DNA from: Dolomedes plantarius
Taxonomy: Eukaryota > Arthropoda > Arachnida > Araneae > Dolomedidae
Assembly (NCBI GenBank): GCA_907164885.2
Contig: OU015496.1
Span: 107,305,822 to 107,369,821 of the forward strand
Length of the DNA: 64,000 nt
Reading direction: 5' to 3'
The translations under genes and the position numbers were made by a program. Every line of letters starts with the position of its first letter. Positions within the stretch are counted from its first letter, which is position 1. Positions 22,431 to 34,815 of the stretch are shown here, one piece after another. Below the pieces are notes generated by a model. The model did not search any database and had not been told where the DNA came from. It was given only the letters and a program-made list of their open reading frames with translations.

Positions 22431-22805
22431 TTCTTTTTCCCTTTTAAAGTAAATGTAACTTTTAGTAAATGTATTACTTCGTTAAAATTTTCCTAAAATA
22501 ACACGGAACATCATAAACATTGTAAGTTTTGGCCGTTTACAATCCTATTTCATCCTTTCTGGGGATAGTAATTTTTCCATTTGAAGAATTTTAATTAAAT
22601 TTTCCCTGTGCCAACAAATGAAAGCACTAATTATTTTTTGAGGAATTTTTAATACTTCGGGAACATATGACACGTCATTTATAATCAAAATATATGTGCA
22701 CGGAATACGGTATTTAGAACATATTTGACAGTAAAAGTATCTTAGATGAAACATTTACGTTTTATACTGTATTTAAAAAGCTACCTAGTTTTGCATAGGG
22801 CAATG
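22431..22805 (+). repeat. Dispersed repeat R2, longest copy
   Basis: The first 210 bp match 21117-21330. The second part (ATATGACACGTC, GTGCACGGAATA, ATCTTAGATGAAACATT) matches 25340-25515. It is non-coding and of unknown class. Confidence 0.7.
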
Positions 22806-23307
22806 TATACTTGATTTATATCTCTACTTTTTTATGCACTAGCAAATTAACTTTATATACTGCATTAAATAAGAATGCCTTTTAAACATACGTTTCATGG
22901 CTTTTCATTGTTATGAAATCATTCCGGTTCGAGGAACAGACGGACTTTTAATCAAAATCGAATAATTAATCATCGTGTTTGACCAATTTGTACTTAACTG
23001 CATACATTTTTACAAATTCCTTTTCCTAAAAGGGATTCAGACTTAAAAGGACAGTATTAACAGAAAAATTGAGCTTACGGATGGATATTATCAAATTTTG
23101 TTGCTGAAAAAACCTTACTGTATTGTAATTATATTCACCTTAAAATGTCGCAACTTCTAAGCGTTTGCTCTGCAGTTTTATGTCATACTAGCTGAATAGG
23201 CGTTAAAAATTTCATTGCTAATCATTTGGAGGCATATGATTGGTTTATTTTCGTCTCAACGTCATCTTTTCCTTAACGCAACGCAACGGACTCCTATGTG
23301 AACAGGC

Positions 23308-23707
23308 CCTTAAAGTATCACAAAAAGAAAATAAAGCACATGATCAGCATTTAATAAATTCTAAAAATTAATCTTTAAATATTCAACAAAAATCAGGAAA
23401 TAAAGGTAAAGATTCGAAAAAGATTTAACTTTAAAGGAATTTTTATAATCTTTATCGTGATATAAATTTTATAACCCTCAAATTATTATTTTAAAGGCAA
23501 ACTTTAAAGAATGTTACAAAAACAGCTTAAAAATTTAATTTAAAAAAATCTAAGAAGACTTTTACAAAAATCTTTCTTAGTACACCCTTCCATTCGAAGA
23601 AGAATCGCCATGCAAAATTTCAGCCCTTTAGGTCCAGCGGTTTGGTCCGTGCGTTATCTGTCTGTCAGTCAGTCGGTTACGCAACTGTTTTATATACATT
23701 ATATAGA
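23308..23707 (-). mobile_element. Helitron family 2, 5' part, truncated
   Basis: In reverse complement it begins TCTATATAATG at 23707, runs through CAGTTGCGTAACCGACTGAC and a GGACCTAAAGGGCTGAAATT block, and stops near 23308. The matching full copy is 58117-58885. The hairpin and CTAG end are absent. Confidence 0.65.
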
Positions 23708-24169
23708 TTATCTGGAAAAGTACCGTACACCAAAGAAAAAAAATCGCCATTTCATAGTGAACATATAAATATGAACTCTGGTCAAGATTTTTCTCTCTAT
23801 CATTATTCGGTAGTCCCGTGTTACTTTGTCTATTTCATTGTCTCTTAATTTGTGGTCCATGGACTCTTGTCCTTTTGTGAATAAATTTCATGGGCTTCAC
23901 CGACTTTGAGGAGAATTGTAGTCAATAAACTCTTTCATGTAGTAAAACACGTATTTTGAGACTTTTTATTCGAAACAAAATTAATACGTGCGTTAAATTT
24001 GGAAATTTAAAAACAAAACATAAAGCACGTAGTAGCCTTTGAATTTGAATTCAAATTTACAGATGCGCAGTACTCATCCGGTAAGCAATATGTCACTAAA
24101 CTATAAATACATTTTTTCTGTCAAATTTGTTTTTGTAATATATTGATATGTTTTGTAATATTTTGTATT

Positions 24170-24780
24170 TTATTTTATGCATATCCTTCTATTCTAGATT
24201 ACGAATATAATCGAATACATGTAATTAGATTTTCGGAAAACCTTTTGTTACTTTATTACATTATTCAAATTTTTTGTGCATATTCTTATTTTGTGCTTAT
24301 TTTATCTTTATTGTATGCATATCCTTCTATTGTAGATTACAAATATAATCGAATACACATAATTAGGTTTCTGAAAACCCTTTGTTGCGTTATTACATTC
24401 GCAAAATGTTTTGTGCATATCCCTATTTTATGTATATCATTCTATTCTAGAATATGAATATAATCGATTACATATAGATTTTTGAAAACCATTTGTTGCT
24501 TTATTGCATTCCCCAAAATTTTTGTGCATATCCTTATTTTATGCATATCCTTCTATTCTAAATTACGAATATAATCGGATACATATAATTGGATTTTTGA
24601 AGACCTTTTTTGTTTTATTACATTCCCTAAATATTTTGCGTATATCCTTATTTTATGCATATCCTTCTGTTCTAGATTACAAATATAACCGAATGCATAT
24701 AATTAGATTTTTGAAAACTATTTGTAACTTTATCACATGCCCCAAATTTATAGTTCGAAACGATTCGTAATATGAAAACT
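24170..24780 (+). repeat. Minisatellite, ~113-139 bp unit, 5 copies
   Basis: The block CATATCCTTCTATTCTAGATT or a variant starts near 24182, 24321, 24434, 24546 and 24660. Each unit carries AATATAATCGAATACAT and a TTTTGTGCATAT block. The short hydrophobic frames that run through it are by-products of the repeat. Confidence 0.85.
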
Positions 24781-25149
24781 TTTTTTATCAGAAGCTTTCA
24801 ACGGATTAATCAAAGACGTTCACGACACTAAAGAGGCCAAGAACGAATGGTGTATTTAATGGTCAAAATCTTAATCACAAACCATTCCCGTTCCAAACCG
24901 GGTGGGTAAGCAGCACATGTTCCTTAAATAAAGCTTTTATGAGTAATGTTTCTGGCTGCTTTTCATTGCAAGGGGTATTGGGAGTGAAAGAGACTCCTAA
25001 AATATTACGAATGCTTCGATTAGAAGATCAGAAAGGCATTCATTCATTCATTGATCTATATTTGGGACTGAAGTATGCAAAGATGTACATGTAGAATGAC
25101 ATGTATGTATATTATAAATATAATGCATGTAAATATAATTATTATAGAT

Positions 25150-25515
25150 ATATAATTTTTATGCAAATATATTACTTATTTAAAATTTTCCGAAAGTAGC
25201 ACGCTATATGAACATTATAAATTTTGGGCCATTGACAATCCTATTTCATCCTTTCTGAGAAAAAATAATTTTTCATTTAAAGAGTTTCAATTAAATTTTC
25301 TGCGAACAAACAAATAAAATCATTATTTTTCCAGGAATTTTTAAAACTTAGTGAATATATGACACGTCTTTTACAGCAGCATAGATGTACACGGAATAAT
25401 GATGTAAGACATGTTTGACAACAAAGGTGTCTTAGATTAAACATTCAGATCACTAAATGCTTTTTTATACTGTATCTAATAAGCTATTTAGTTGTGTGTA
25501 GTGCGCTGTATAGTT
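25150..25515 (+). repeat. Dispersed repeat R2, diverged copy
   Basis: It shares ordered blocks with 22431-22805 over its whole length, with more substitutions. Confidence 0.65.
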
Positions 25516-25544
25516 GTTTTACTTCGCTTCTCAACTTTTGTTTG

Positions 25545-25900
25545 TCAGTGCCGGGCACTTATCAATGAACAATATTAATGAACCTTACCAATGAACCAAT
25601 ATTCGCACATAATCTGCGAGAATTGTTGGTTGTTTTCAATGGGAGCACTGTATAGGTGAACCAACACCCCTTCCCCCTGGTGACACCTCTATTTTGACCG
25701 AGGACTTCCAGGAACAACATATGGCGGGATCGTACCTTCTTCCACCCTCTTTGACCTCAAGGAAATTCCGATCTACGAATTTAACATGCCCATATCTGGC
25801 CTAGACACGAAGGTATTTAATGGAGTTCGTCGGGATTCAAACCGAGCATCCCCAGTTCCAAGGCCAACGCGCTACCACTAGGCTATCTCGTGCCATCTCC
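25545..25900 (-). repeat. tRNA-derived SINE, type 1, copy 1
   Basis: In reverse complement it opens with an A-box-like TAGCCTAGTGGTAGCGCG, then a B-box-like GGTTTGAATCC. A body follows that recurs at 28425-28750 and 53305-53632 (for example the CTTGAGGTCAAAGAGG segment). Confidence 0.75.
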
Positions 25901-26586
25901 ACTTTTGCTTTCTGTAGCAAATTAAACAATCATAAAATTGACAAAGTAACACAGAACTTTCACTATTTGATGTCATAACCTTGTTCTGTATCAAACTAAA
26001 ATTTAAAAAGAAACTGTGAAATCTTTTGTTTTGTCATTGCTAACAATGTAAGAATTTATCCGGTCCTTTTACGAAGTTATAGCTCGAAACGTTCTATGAA
26101 GCAAGGAATGTATTGATAAATTGTTAGTGTAAGCATAAAACAAAAGGAATTTGTACTTAACATTGGAATCCAATATGTTTTCGGCGCTAGCAACTATAAA
26201 ATAAATAAATACTATTTGGCTTAAAAATTTCGATACTCAGTCCTAAAATAAATCATTCTTCCTGAGAGAAAAAAAAAATTATAGCATTTCTGAGTAAAAT
26301 TGTTGTATTAGGAGATTTATGCTTATTTTTTTCAGATTAAACAAAATTAAATATCATTGTTAATAAATGCACATGCAGTGGTAGATAAATTGTGGACTCT
26401 TCTTGAAGTTTTGCTGCTTGTCAGCACTACATGCTTCCTACATGCTTCGAATTTTTTATTTTGTTTTGTTTGTTTGTTGTTTCATGATTTTCCTTCAAAT
26501 TGATGAATTAACTTTGCTTTTATTTTAGTAGTATATCGTATCATATATCATATTTTTTATTATTGTTGTTGTTGTTGTTGTAGATG
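25901..26586. other. No assigned feature
   Basis: This is AT-rich sequence without a convincing gene or repeat boundary. It ends in a short (TTG)n run (about 26564-26581). Confidence 0.5.
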
Positions 26587-26591
26587 TTATG

Positions 26592-28216
26592 TGTCGTAGA
26601 ATACAACGACATTGGGTCCGCGGAAATAGAAATTGGAAGCAGGTAGTGCAGAAAATAAAACTAATTGGATGAAAATAGAGAAAAACGTGAGAAAGTTAAG
26701 AAGCGCCGATTGTAAAGATAACAGATATATCTATAAAGATAACAGAAGGAGATAGAGAAGAGAGTAGCATTTACAGAAACAGATGGACATAACATAAATA
26801 TGCAAGAGGGCGGTTTGAGTATAGAATAAGAAGAAAAGGTTTAAAAAAAAAGAGGAGTAAAATTATGGCCGTAATAAAAGGGTAGCCCATACGCAAAAGT
26901 CTTTAGCCTCGGGCCAGGTTGTAAAAGGGTCCAGGTCAGCGGAACGAAGAGAGAGGGGTCCCAAGAAGATACGCCCACGAAGCCCAATGGATGGAATAAA
27001 ATATTAAGGATAAACCACAGGCCAATCAGATGGTATATTGTTGAGACAATATAGCCAATTGGAAAGCAATGTAGGAGGGCCCTAGAGTTAGAAGGAGAGA
27101 GATATGGTAATGAAATAACTGAAGGAAGAATTTTAGATTTGAGACTGGGATTTTAGCAAGAAGTTTGTTGGGCTGATAGTCGAAGCGAATACTCAGAAAA
27201 CACATCGAATACTTATAGATGTAGAGTTACGTATGAATTCCGCACTGGAAGGATGATGATACCATTGGAGAGAGAGAGATTCTAGATTTCTGAAGGACCC
27301 GCCAGCCGATGTTAGTTGTTCGTCACCGAACTAATGAATTGATATGAACAATCCTGGTGTAGCAAGATATTTCCGCCCTGAAAGGATGAGGAGGCCAGTT
27401 GAGAGAGAAGTTCCTGACTGTGAAGGACCCGCCAGCCGATGTCAGTTGTTTGTCACCGAACAATTGATTTTAGATGAACATTCCTAGTGCCTCAAGATTA
27501 TGCCATTCTCAGACGAAGGATCGACGCCCCTGCAATATCGCATCATCAATTAGGTATCGTGCTTTCCCTTTTCTCACACTTGTGTATATAATGGCTGCTT
27601 CAATCAATTAAGAATTGTTAATACTAATAATTAAACTGGTAGGGCGCGACTGCATTAAAATACATAATATGAGTAATAGTGATGAATTATTATGTCAGTA
27701 AATTAAGACCGGATATCAGGAGTAATATTGATGAATTATTATTATGTCATTAAATTGAGCTAGGTTAATATGAATGATATTGATGAATTATTAGCATGTC
27801 AGTAAGTTGAGTCAGGTTAATATGAATTATATTTATGATTTATTATCATGTCAGTAAATTGAACCAGGTTAATATGAGTGATATGTGTATAAAATGATAT
27901 CAAAATAATTGAATGACTTAAATATATGTATCGTAGATAGTTAACATAGTAGTAATGAATTTGTAAGTAATATGTCTAGACGAAATATGAAATATTTAGT
28001 AGTATTGTATCGTATTGTTTATGTGTTAAATATTCAATAAATTAATTTGTCAGTGCAAACCAGAGTTGTTTCCATCATTTGGGAATCACAATTAATTCAA
28101 TGTACTAACCACAATCTTGACTAATCTTAATCAATGAATTCAAAATCATAATCATCATAATATTATATATTGATATATATAATACCCCAACCAATCCACT
28201 TCTTTTCACAGCCACA
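26592..28216. mobile_element. Solo LTR X, 1625 bp
   Basis: It starts TGTCGTAGAATACAACGACA and ends CAGCCACA, flanked by TTATG on both sides (26587-26591, 28217-28221). TG...CA ends with a 5 bp duplication fit a solo LTR. Inside lie a purine-rich first third, two copies of a ~145 bp unit (about 27236-27530, both with GGACCCGCCAGCCGATGT), and about four copies of a ~55 bp unit (27660-27890, ATGAATTATTA...GTCAGTAAATTGA). An AATAAA occurs near 28035. A similar start (TGTCGTGG) marks solo LTR Y at 30952. Confidence 0.75.
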
Positions 28217-28221
28217 TTATG

Positions 28222-28385
28222 TTGTTGTAATGTTGTTGTTGTAATAATATAATTTATTATTATTTTGTTATTATATTATTATTATTATTATTATTTGTTA
28301 TTATATTATTATTATTATTATTTGTTATTATTATAATATTATTATTTTATTAATATAAAATTTTATTATTATAATATTAATTTAA
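28222..28385. repeat. (TTA)n trinucleotide-rich stretch
   Basis: Long runs of TTA/TAT triplets occur with interruptions. Confidence 0.9.
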
Positions 28386-28424
28386 AAACCTATGGATTAT
28401 CAGTAATTTAGTGTAAGGTTACAT

Positions 28425-28750
28425 GGGCTTCAGGTAGCCATGTGGTAGCGCGCTGTTATTCAGTGCTGAGATCGAATCCCGACGCTAACCATTAAACACC
28501 TTCTTGTCTAGGCTGGATTTGGGCACAATAAATCCATAGACCGGAAATTCCCTCTATGAGGTCAGAGGATGGGAGAAGGTAAGATTCCCTTAGATGTCTC
28601 TCTTGAGGATGCTCGGTCAAACTTGAGGTGGTAACTATCGGACTAAGACGGACTCCGACCCTTGTGGTGCTATATAAACCGGAACCGCACACTTCAGCCC
28701 GAAGCCTACATGGACCTGGTCTGGAACTTCCAGCCAGTGGGCATTAGAAA
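28425..28750 (+). repeat. tRNA-derived SINE, type 1, copy 2
   Basis: It begins with GGTAGCCATGTGGTAGCGCG (A-box-like) and GATCGAATCCCGAC (B-box-like). The body shares GACCCTTGTGGTGCTAT and CGAAGCCTA with the copy at 53305-53632. Reading frames here are shadows of the SINE. Confidence 0.8.
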
Positions 28751-29059
28751 CGACAAGAAGGTTACATGCAATGCTGCTTTAGAACGACATAATACCAATC
28801 GAAAATGCTTGTTATTAGATTTTAATCGCCACCAACACCAAGAAAAATGTATTGACAAATACTTGTTTTTTTTCCCAGCATACCCTACATATCCATGCAA
28901 TTTGACAATTCTATCAGATATCTTTAGCTCTTAAATTTTGCTGTCACCACAATCGAAATAAAAAACAGGAGTAAAGAAACATACGAAGCTGTTCATAACA
29001 TTACGGAGATTTGTATGGCCTGATAGTGAGAGGTTTGGAAAAAGTACAGTAATATAGAT

Positions 29060-29163
29060 GACACTAAATTTAGGAAAAAATTTCAGTTAGTCTCTTCTAA
29101 TGAAACTACTGCGGGTTATTAACTTAGAATTACTTATCGTTGCTTACCTCTTTTGTATGTATG

Positions 29164-29220
<57 letters not shown>

Positions 29221-29450
29221 TATGTATATATGTATATGTACGTGTGTGTATATATACATATATACATGTCAAAATTTTGACGCATTTTGGTACTTTTCTG
29301 TTTAACTGTTTACTGCTTGTCCAAGCGATGCAGACTGGGTTTGGCACACTGCCAAAATTATAACCCGCGAGGTACGGACGGACGGTTTTATCGTCTGAAA
29401 TTTCCCTTTCAGGAGTACCGTTAGGGAGGAACGTAATCCTGCGTTAAAAG
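29060..29450 (+). repeat. Dispersed repeat R1, copy 3, uninterrupted
   Basis: It contains TAGTCTCTTCTAATGAAAC, then CTGCGGGTTATTAACTTAG without the insertion seen at 10128, a TA/TG microsatellite (29161-29220), the GACTGGGTTTGGCAC block shared with copy 2, and the GTAATCCTGCGTTAA end. Confidence 0.75.
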
Positions 29451-30359
29451 TAAAATGTTTCAACTCTTTAAATTCCCTCGGTATAAAGTAAATTACTTTT
29501 CTGAAGTTTTCCATAGCTTGAGAAATATTGACACTTACATTCTTCGATGTAGAGATATGACATCATATATGAAGATCAATATAATTAGTTTACTAATCTT
29601 ATTTTACTAATCTCATTGCGACGAGTTTCACTGTGTATATTAGATCCGTTAATTATCCACAACAGTGAGAGATTACAGTGCATACAGAAGCGATGAATAT
29701 TTCCCCAAACACATCATAAATGCCAAAATGTGAAGAGGCTATAACACCCAGACCGCTCAATCTATTCTAATAACACGTAATGAAAGTCCATGGGGCATCC
29801 CCAGACTGTCGATATATTTCCCTTAGATGTTCCTTGATGTGCTGTATATAGGCATATATAAAGTGGGAAATACTTATATCTCTGTACATTATCATCTAAT
29901 ATCTTGATATATGCTCACAATTTTAGTGCCCTGGATATCGCCATTAAAACTTGTATAATGTATGGTTATTGTAGCCTCTGTTTAGACGAGGTGTATAGTG
30001 CATGCTCATATGCTTAAATGTTGGTATTATCTAGCCAGCGAGTGCAAAGGAAAATTATTGTTCAAAACATACCTGAAACATGCAGTTGGAGGATGATGTG
30101 ATATTGAATTCAGGCAATATTGATCATGTTTCTCGTGTAATTATTAGGAAATAGTCGTCCATCAAGATATGCTTGTACCCTTTATATAACTGCATCATTT
30201 GAAGAATTTCCGACTATCACATGTTCGTCGGGGTTAAGTTCATTATTGTTTATTGATGTAATGTATTTATTTCCTTATTTTCCATACTAGACAGGTGTAT
30301 TCAGTATAAAGTGGAAGGTACGATAATTTTTCACTCAATTAAGAATGAATTTAACCCCG

Positions 30360-30360
<1 letters not shown>
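29451..30360. other. No assigned feature
   Basis: No coding region, RNA or terminal repeat is recognised. Confidence 0.45.

Positions 30361-30423
<63 letters not shown>
30361..30423. repeat. (TA)n microsatellite
   Basis: About 31 uninterrupted TA units. Confidence 0.98.
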
Positions 30424-30425
<2 letters not shown>

Positions 30426-30599
30426 CTGTATCATATATCAACCGTATCATATATTGTGTGTGGTTATCGAAATAATGGAAACACTGAGAAACATCACAGA
30501 AACCTTTATTAATACGGGGCAGGATCACCTTTGTCATGTAATACTACCTGATTCACCTTGAGATTCGATTATACAAGTCATAAATAGTGGTTAAGAATA

Positions 30600-30951
30600 T
30601 ATTATACCATTCTTCAGTGAAAAATCATGAAAGTTCTTGTAGAGATGCTGTGGTGGATATCGATACCTTTATCTATCCGCTTATACAGATCACAGTGGTT
30701 GGATAATTTATAGTCGGGGGGATTGTATAGGGCAAGATAAGATATTTGACATCTTTTTCATGCTCTTCAAACAAATACTTGATATATTTAGCTGTATGTA
30801 AACGGGTATTATCATACGGAAGAACGCCATCTCCTGCAAGAAATTTCGACATAATCCTTCTCATTCAATCTCCCTTTTAGGGTTACCATAGGGCCTGAAG
30901 AAAACCATGAGATGCCATCCGAAACCGTGATATATCTACCTCCATGATCAA
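30600..30951 (-). pseudogene. Tc1-type transposase relic, C-terminal part
   Basis: On the minus strand a GPMVTLKGRL stretch and then YDNTRLHTAKYIKYLFEEHE are visible. The DN...LHTA block is the second catalytic Asp region of Tc1 transposases. A frame change lies between the two blocks. The expected NPIE region is not readable. It is interrupted upstream by the solo LTR and is not functional. Confidence 0.65.
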
Positions 30952-32500
30952 TGTCGTGGAGACATGACATGTGTTCAGAAAAAGGGGCGATAGAGAATGT
31001 AATTCAGAGAATCAGACAAAAGAGATGCCTTGAACAGCGGGATAATGTACTGCGTATGCGAATCGGAAGGAGAGATAACAAGTTGAGAGGGGGCAATTGA
31101 AATGAGAAAACGGTCAACAGCTGCGTTTAACGAAGGGCCCAGCTGGTGATAATGAGCTGAGGGAAATCTGAAAACGGAGTCAGAGTTAGGAGATGAAATG
31201 AGGTAAGGCAGTTGACGAGGTTGACCGGCGTTAAAAAACCACAGGAGGCCAGAGGAGAGCGTGAGAAGTTAAGAATGTAAGAAACCCAAGACAGGTGCAA
31301 GGGCGGACGCCCCCATCAATATTGATTGGAGAAAATATGAATATAAAATGGGTGGTCGGCCAATGAAGGGGCCCCGGATCGACCTATAGGACAGAAGGTG
31401 GCCACCAATGAGGGCCTGAATAAATAATGATGGAAGTTGAGTTCGGTAGAAAAAGTTTTTAGAGAGAGCAGAATGATTTGAGATTTCTCACGAGGAACAC
31501 ATAAGCCCCTGTAGACGGCGAAGGAAGAGAGAAGGAGATGACGGGCTGCTAACTTAATGCAGGAGAGACAAGCCAAGTCCTCGGTACCCGAAAAGCAAAC
31601 CGCTATAAAATAAGATGCAGAGCCCAATACCGGAGAGGCCGACCGACTAACCTGTCATTTAGCGAGAGAGGAGCAGCCGTTCCCCTGGACAAACGCGCCC
31701 CCGAAGCAAATGCTTATATGCGGAGACGAGCACCCTGAGTCCGCCGCAGGCCGATGATTGCAGCCGTTCCCCTGGACCAGAAAGCCCGATGACCCCCCAG
31801 CCATGCTTGTGATGAGGAACGGACCTTCGGATTGACGAACGCTCCCCCGAAGCGAGTGTGTTCTCGGAGACGTGCGCCCTGAATCCGCCGCAACAGATAG
31901 TGACCGCCGTTCCCCCGTACCCGAAAGCCTGATGCCCGGAAAAGTCCTATGACTCCCCAGCAAGGCTTGTGATGTCGATGTGTCGTCAGAAAAGGTAGGG
32001 GAGTATTTTGACTTATCCTAGCAATGCCCAATGCCTACTAGAGAGCGCAGTTAATTAGATAGGGCAGATTAAGGTGAAATCTTTACATTTAAGCATAGAA
32101 TATCTATCATAAAATAGTGATTGTGTATATCCGTATTAATTGGATTTGTATCTTGCAATAATTTTGTAATGGATTTATGTGTATCGATTAAGAATGTAGG
32201 ATAATCAAACAATGTTAGGGAGTGGATAAAGAATGTTAGTAATGGATATTGATGAGAATGAAGATTAGATCAATAATAATAATTAATGTAGTGATATGAT
32301 ATAGGAAGAAAGATAATTTGAGATGCATATATATATATGGTGTTAATGAGATAGAAATTTGGAAATCTTCAATGAATAATATTGTTTGTATATGTTTTAT
32401 GATTGGTTTAATAAATTGATTTGGATCTATACATATGAGCATCACTCTCTAATTACTCATACTACCACTAATACTAACTATTAAATATATTACGGTGACA
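30952..32500. mobile_element. Solo LTR Y, 1549 bp, nested in a Tc1
   Basis: It starts TGTCGTGGAGACATGACATG and ends TACGGTGACA, flanked by ATCAA on both sides (30947-30951, 32501-32505). The host Tc1 reading resumes across the gap. The interior has a GC-rich patch with two copies of a ~155 bp unit (31675-31830, 31830-31985), each with CCCCCGAAGC and GCCCTGAxTCCGCCGCA-type blocks. AATAAATTG lies near the right end (32408). The start and general layout resemble solo LTR X. Confidence 0.8.
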
Positions 32501-32505
32501 ATCAA

Positions 32506-33100
32506 CAGTTGATATGAGACAGCCACAATCTTATGCTTGTGTAGGTGTTCTCCATACATACGTCCTGTTGCGAGGAACAGTGTGAATAATGATTGGTCGG
32601 ACCAAATGCCGTTTTCCGACATATTTCTCGACCACGATTTGCGCTCGTGGCACCATTGTGGACGACATTTTGTATTGTCATCTATCACAAGTTGCTTGGG
32701 AGTAACTACTCTTCCCTAAATGCTTTCTTTGTGAAGTTTCCTTCTACCTCTAATGGTTCATAGCAGAACAATCAGATGCCGATCGAGCTCTTCGATAATT
32801 TTGATTGCAGTTGTTTTCTTTCTTCGTGTCACAATCCGCTTCAATACCTTGACCGTCTCTTTCTCTCAGCTCTCCCTTTCGTCCCCAATTATGTTTGGCA
32901 AAGGATGTTTTTTCCGTGCACTCTGTATGCTATCATGACTTTCGATACCATAGCTCGAAAAACACCCATTAGCCTGGGGGTTGCAGTAAGAGATATCAAA
33001 TTTAAACGTGCTCCAACAATTTGCCCTTTTTACAAGGTCTGCATGGTTTGACATTTTACGCTGTTCCCTCCAAAAGCACAATGCCCTTAGCTTCATTACT
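32506..33100 (-). pseudogene. Tc1-type transposase relic, N-terminal and middle part
   Basis: The minus strand reads GQIVGARLNL-like helix-turn-helix sequence near 33030. Near 32540-32690 it reads CRPQWCHERKSW, FGPTNH/WSDQSLFTLF and GRMYVWRTP-like sequence in neighbouring frames. The WSDxSxFTLF block is the first catalytic Asp region of Tc1 transposases. Stops and frameshifts are frequent. The fragment continues into 30600-30951 on the other side of the LTR. Confidence 0.65.
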
Positions 33101-33328
33101 GCTACCTCACGGTAGAATAATACATAAAATATATTTTATAAAAAAATACCGGTGCCCATACTTGTTTTTTTCAGGAATACGAAGCACATTCATAAACACC
33201 CCTAACATTGGTAGGTGTTTCCATTATTTTGATAACCACCTGTGCATATGTACACACGTACATGCATGCATACATACATATATAAATACCTACACATATA
33301 CTTACAGATACACACACAGACATATATA

Positions 33329-34629
33329 CAGAGGCTGTTCGCACATTTTTTAGACGATTTTGGTAAGCGGAAGTAAAAAATAGTTTGCTGCAAAAGAAAT
33401 AATTGCAATGGTACTATGTTTTTAAAAGTCAAAATTATCATCTACGGCTTGAAAGTTTTTTTAAAATTCAAAATGGCGTTTTTAACAAAGCAGTGGTTCA
33501 AAGGCTACATTTATGCTCTTTCCGAAGAGAAATATGCATACTCCGTTATCCAAAAACGACGTGAGAGTCATGGTTTTGTGATATCTAAAGCGTCGATAGG
33601 TAATATCGTCAACAAGAAAAGAAAAAAAACGTCAAATTGGAGCCTCAAGTGGGACAAAAATTCCAAACAAATATCCAAGGAAAAAACGGACATCTTCGAC
33701 TATTGCAAAGGTACGTTGTTTAATGTTAAAAGAAAATCCCCCTAGTAAAAGGACAGTTGTAAAATCATTAAAATGCTCGGTGTCCACTGTAAACAAAATG
33801 ATAACGTTGATTTAAATCTTAAGAAAGCGAAAAAACGCAATGTGCATCGTCTTCTTCCAAATCATGTCGCTGAACGCAGGACACGCTGCAGAATTCTATA
33901 TGAGAAACACTTATCCAAAGAAAAATGGAAAACAATTGTCACAATAGATGAATCATGGGTGTATTTAAATGATTGCAACAAAAAAAGAGCCATTTATTAT
34001 CATAAAAGGGGAGAAAAAAATTTAAGTACATGGTTCAAAGAATCGAAAGAAAGTTTTTCTAAGGGATTCATGATTGTTGCTAGTTTTTCTTATAATGGCA
34101 AGTTAAAAATAAAGAGAATGGGAAAAAATGTCAAGATTCACTCCAAATACTAACAGGAACATATTTTATCGCCAATTTTTCTGAATGAAATAACATCGCT
34201 TTACCCACAGTGCCATCAATCTGTGAGACTCCATCAGGACAAAGCTAGCAGTCACACATCAAAATCCACTGTAAATTTCCTAAAAGAAATGGAATAAAAA
34301 ACTGGTATCAAGGCTATACCCTTCACTGATATCCCTACTAAATCTCCCGATGTATCACCTATGAATTTTTGTGCTTTCGGACTTTTAAAATCTGCATTAT
34401 CCAAACGTCGTCCCAAACCCTTACAGGACTCTGGAAAGCTGTTCAGGAGGAATGGGATAGAATATCTCTTCTGACACTTCAAAAGGCATTATTATCCTGG
34501 AAATTGCGGTGTCGAAAGATAGTTTAGAATAGGGGATGTCAAATAGAACATTTAAAACACAAGAATTTTATGTAATTTAGTTTTGTGAATAAAATATACA
34601 TAGTCTAAACAATGTGTGAACAGCCTATG
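33329..34629 (+). mobile_element. DD41D (rosa-like) Tc1/mariner element, copy B
   Basis: The 5' end is CAGAGGCTGTTCGCACA and the reversed 3' end is CATAGGCTGTTCACACA. TA flanks both ends (33327-33328, 34630-34631). It is 1301 bp, almost the same as copy C (47737-49035), and oriented plus. Confidence 0.85.
33473..34575 (+). pseudogene. DD41D-type transposase, broken, copy B
   Basis: The likely start is MAFLTKQWFKG (33473). The N-terminal part runs to 33745, then frameshifts lead into 33773-34153, with VDLNLKKAKKRNVHR and TIDESWVYLND (first catalytic Asp). The C-terminal third (34180-34575) carries RLHQDKASSHTSK (second Asp). The third catalytic position reads SPMNFCAF: Asp is changed to Asn relative to copy C. 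A TAA replaces a codon within KEMExKT. At least three frameshifts or stops make it dead. Confidence 0.8.
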
Positions 34630-34630
34630 T

Positions 34631-34653
34631 ATGTGTGTGTGTATGTGTGTATG

Positions 34654-34706
<53 letters not shown>

Positions 34707-34815
34707 GTAAATGAATGAATGAATGAATATATACATAAATATATAAATAAATATATAAATACATAAATAAATACATAAATACATAAATAAATACATAAAT
34801 ACATAAATAAATAGA
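34631..34815. repeat. (TG)n, (TATG)n and (ATAAATAC)n microsatellite block
   Basis: TGTG runs pass into TATG and then ATAA/ATAC tetramers and octamers. The repetitive minus-strand frames here are by-products. Confidence 0.95.

Larger units (their letters stand above)
30455..33244 (-). mobile_element. Tc1-like relic, split by solo LTR Y
   Basis: The inverted ends are GGTTATCGAAATAATGGAAACAC (left, about 30462) and, reversed, GGTTATCAAAATAATGGAAACACC (right, to about 33240). Transposase similarity runs on the minus strand on both sides of the LTR insertion at 30952-32500. Without the insertion the element would be about 1.2 kb, normal for a defective Tc1. Confidence 0.75.

Noticed and set aside
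23265..23310. Harbinger-like terminus (GGGCCTGTTCACATAGGAG reversed)
   Set aside because: Only one end was found and no TTA-flanked partner, so the element could not be delimited.
24143..24770. Hydrophobic ORFs of 104 and 88 aa resembling membrane proteins
   Set aside because: They are produced by a five-copy minisatellite; the peptide repeats with the DNA unit.
24170..24780. CRISPR-like spacing of repeats
   Set aside because: The units are contiguous and similar throughout with no unique spacers, and the genome is eukaryotic.
28425..28750. Possible tRNA gene from A- and B-box-like motifs
   Set aside because: No full cloverleaf is apparent and the same body recurs twice elsewhere, so it is a SINE and not a tRNA gene.
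29100..29363. ORFs rich in Ile/Tyr/Val/Cys over TA/TG runs
   Set aside because: They are translations of microsatellites in both strands, not genes.
31655..32031. GC-rich minus-strand ORFs (102-105 aa)
   Set aside because: They lie within solo LTR Y across its duplicated ~155 bp unit and show no domain; chance frames in GC-richer DNA.
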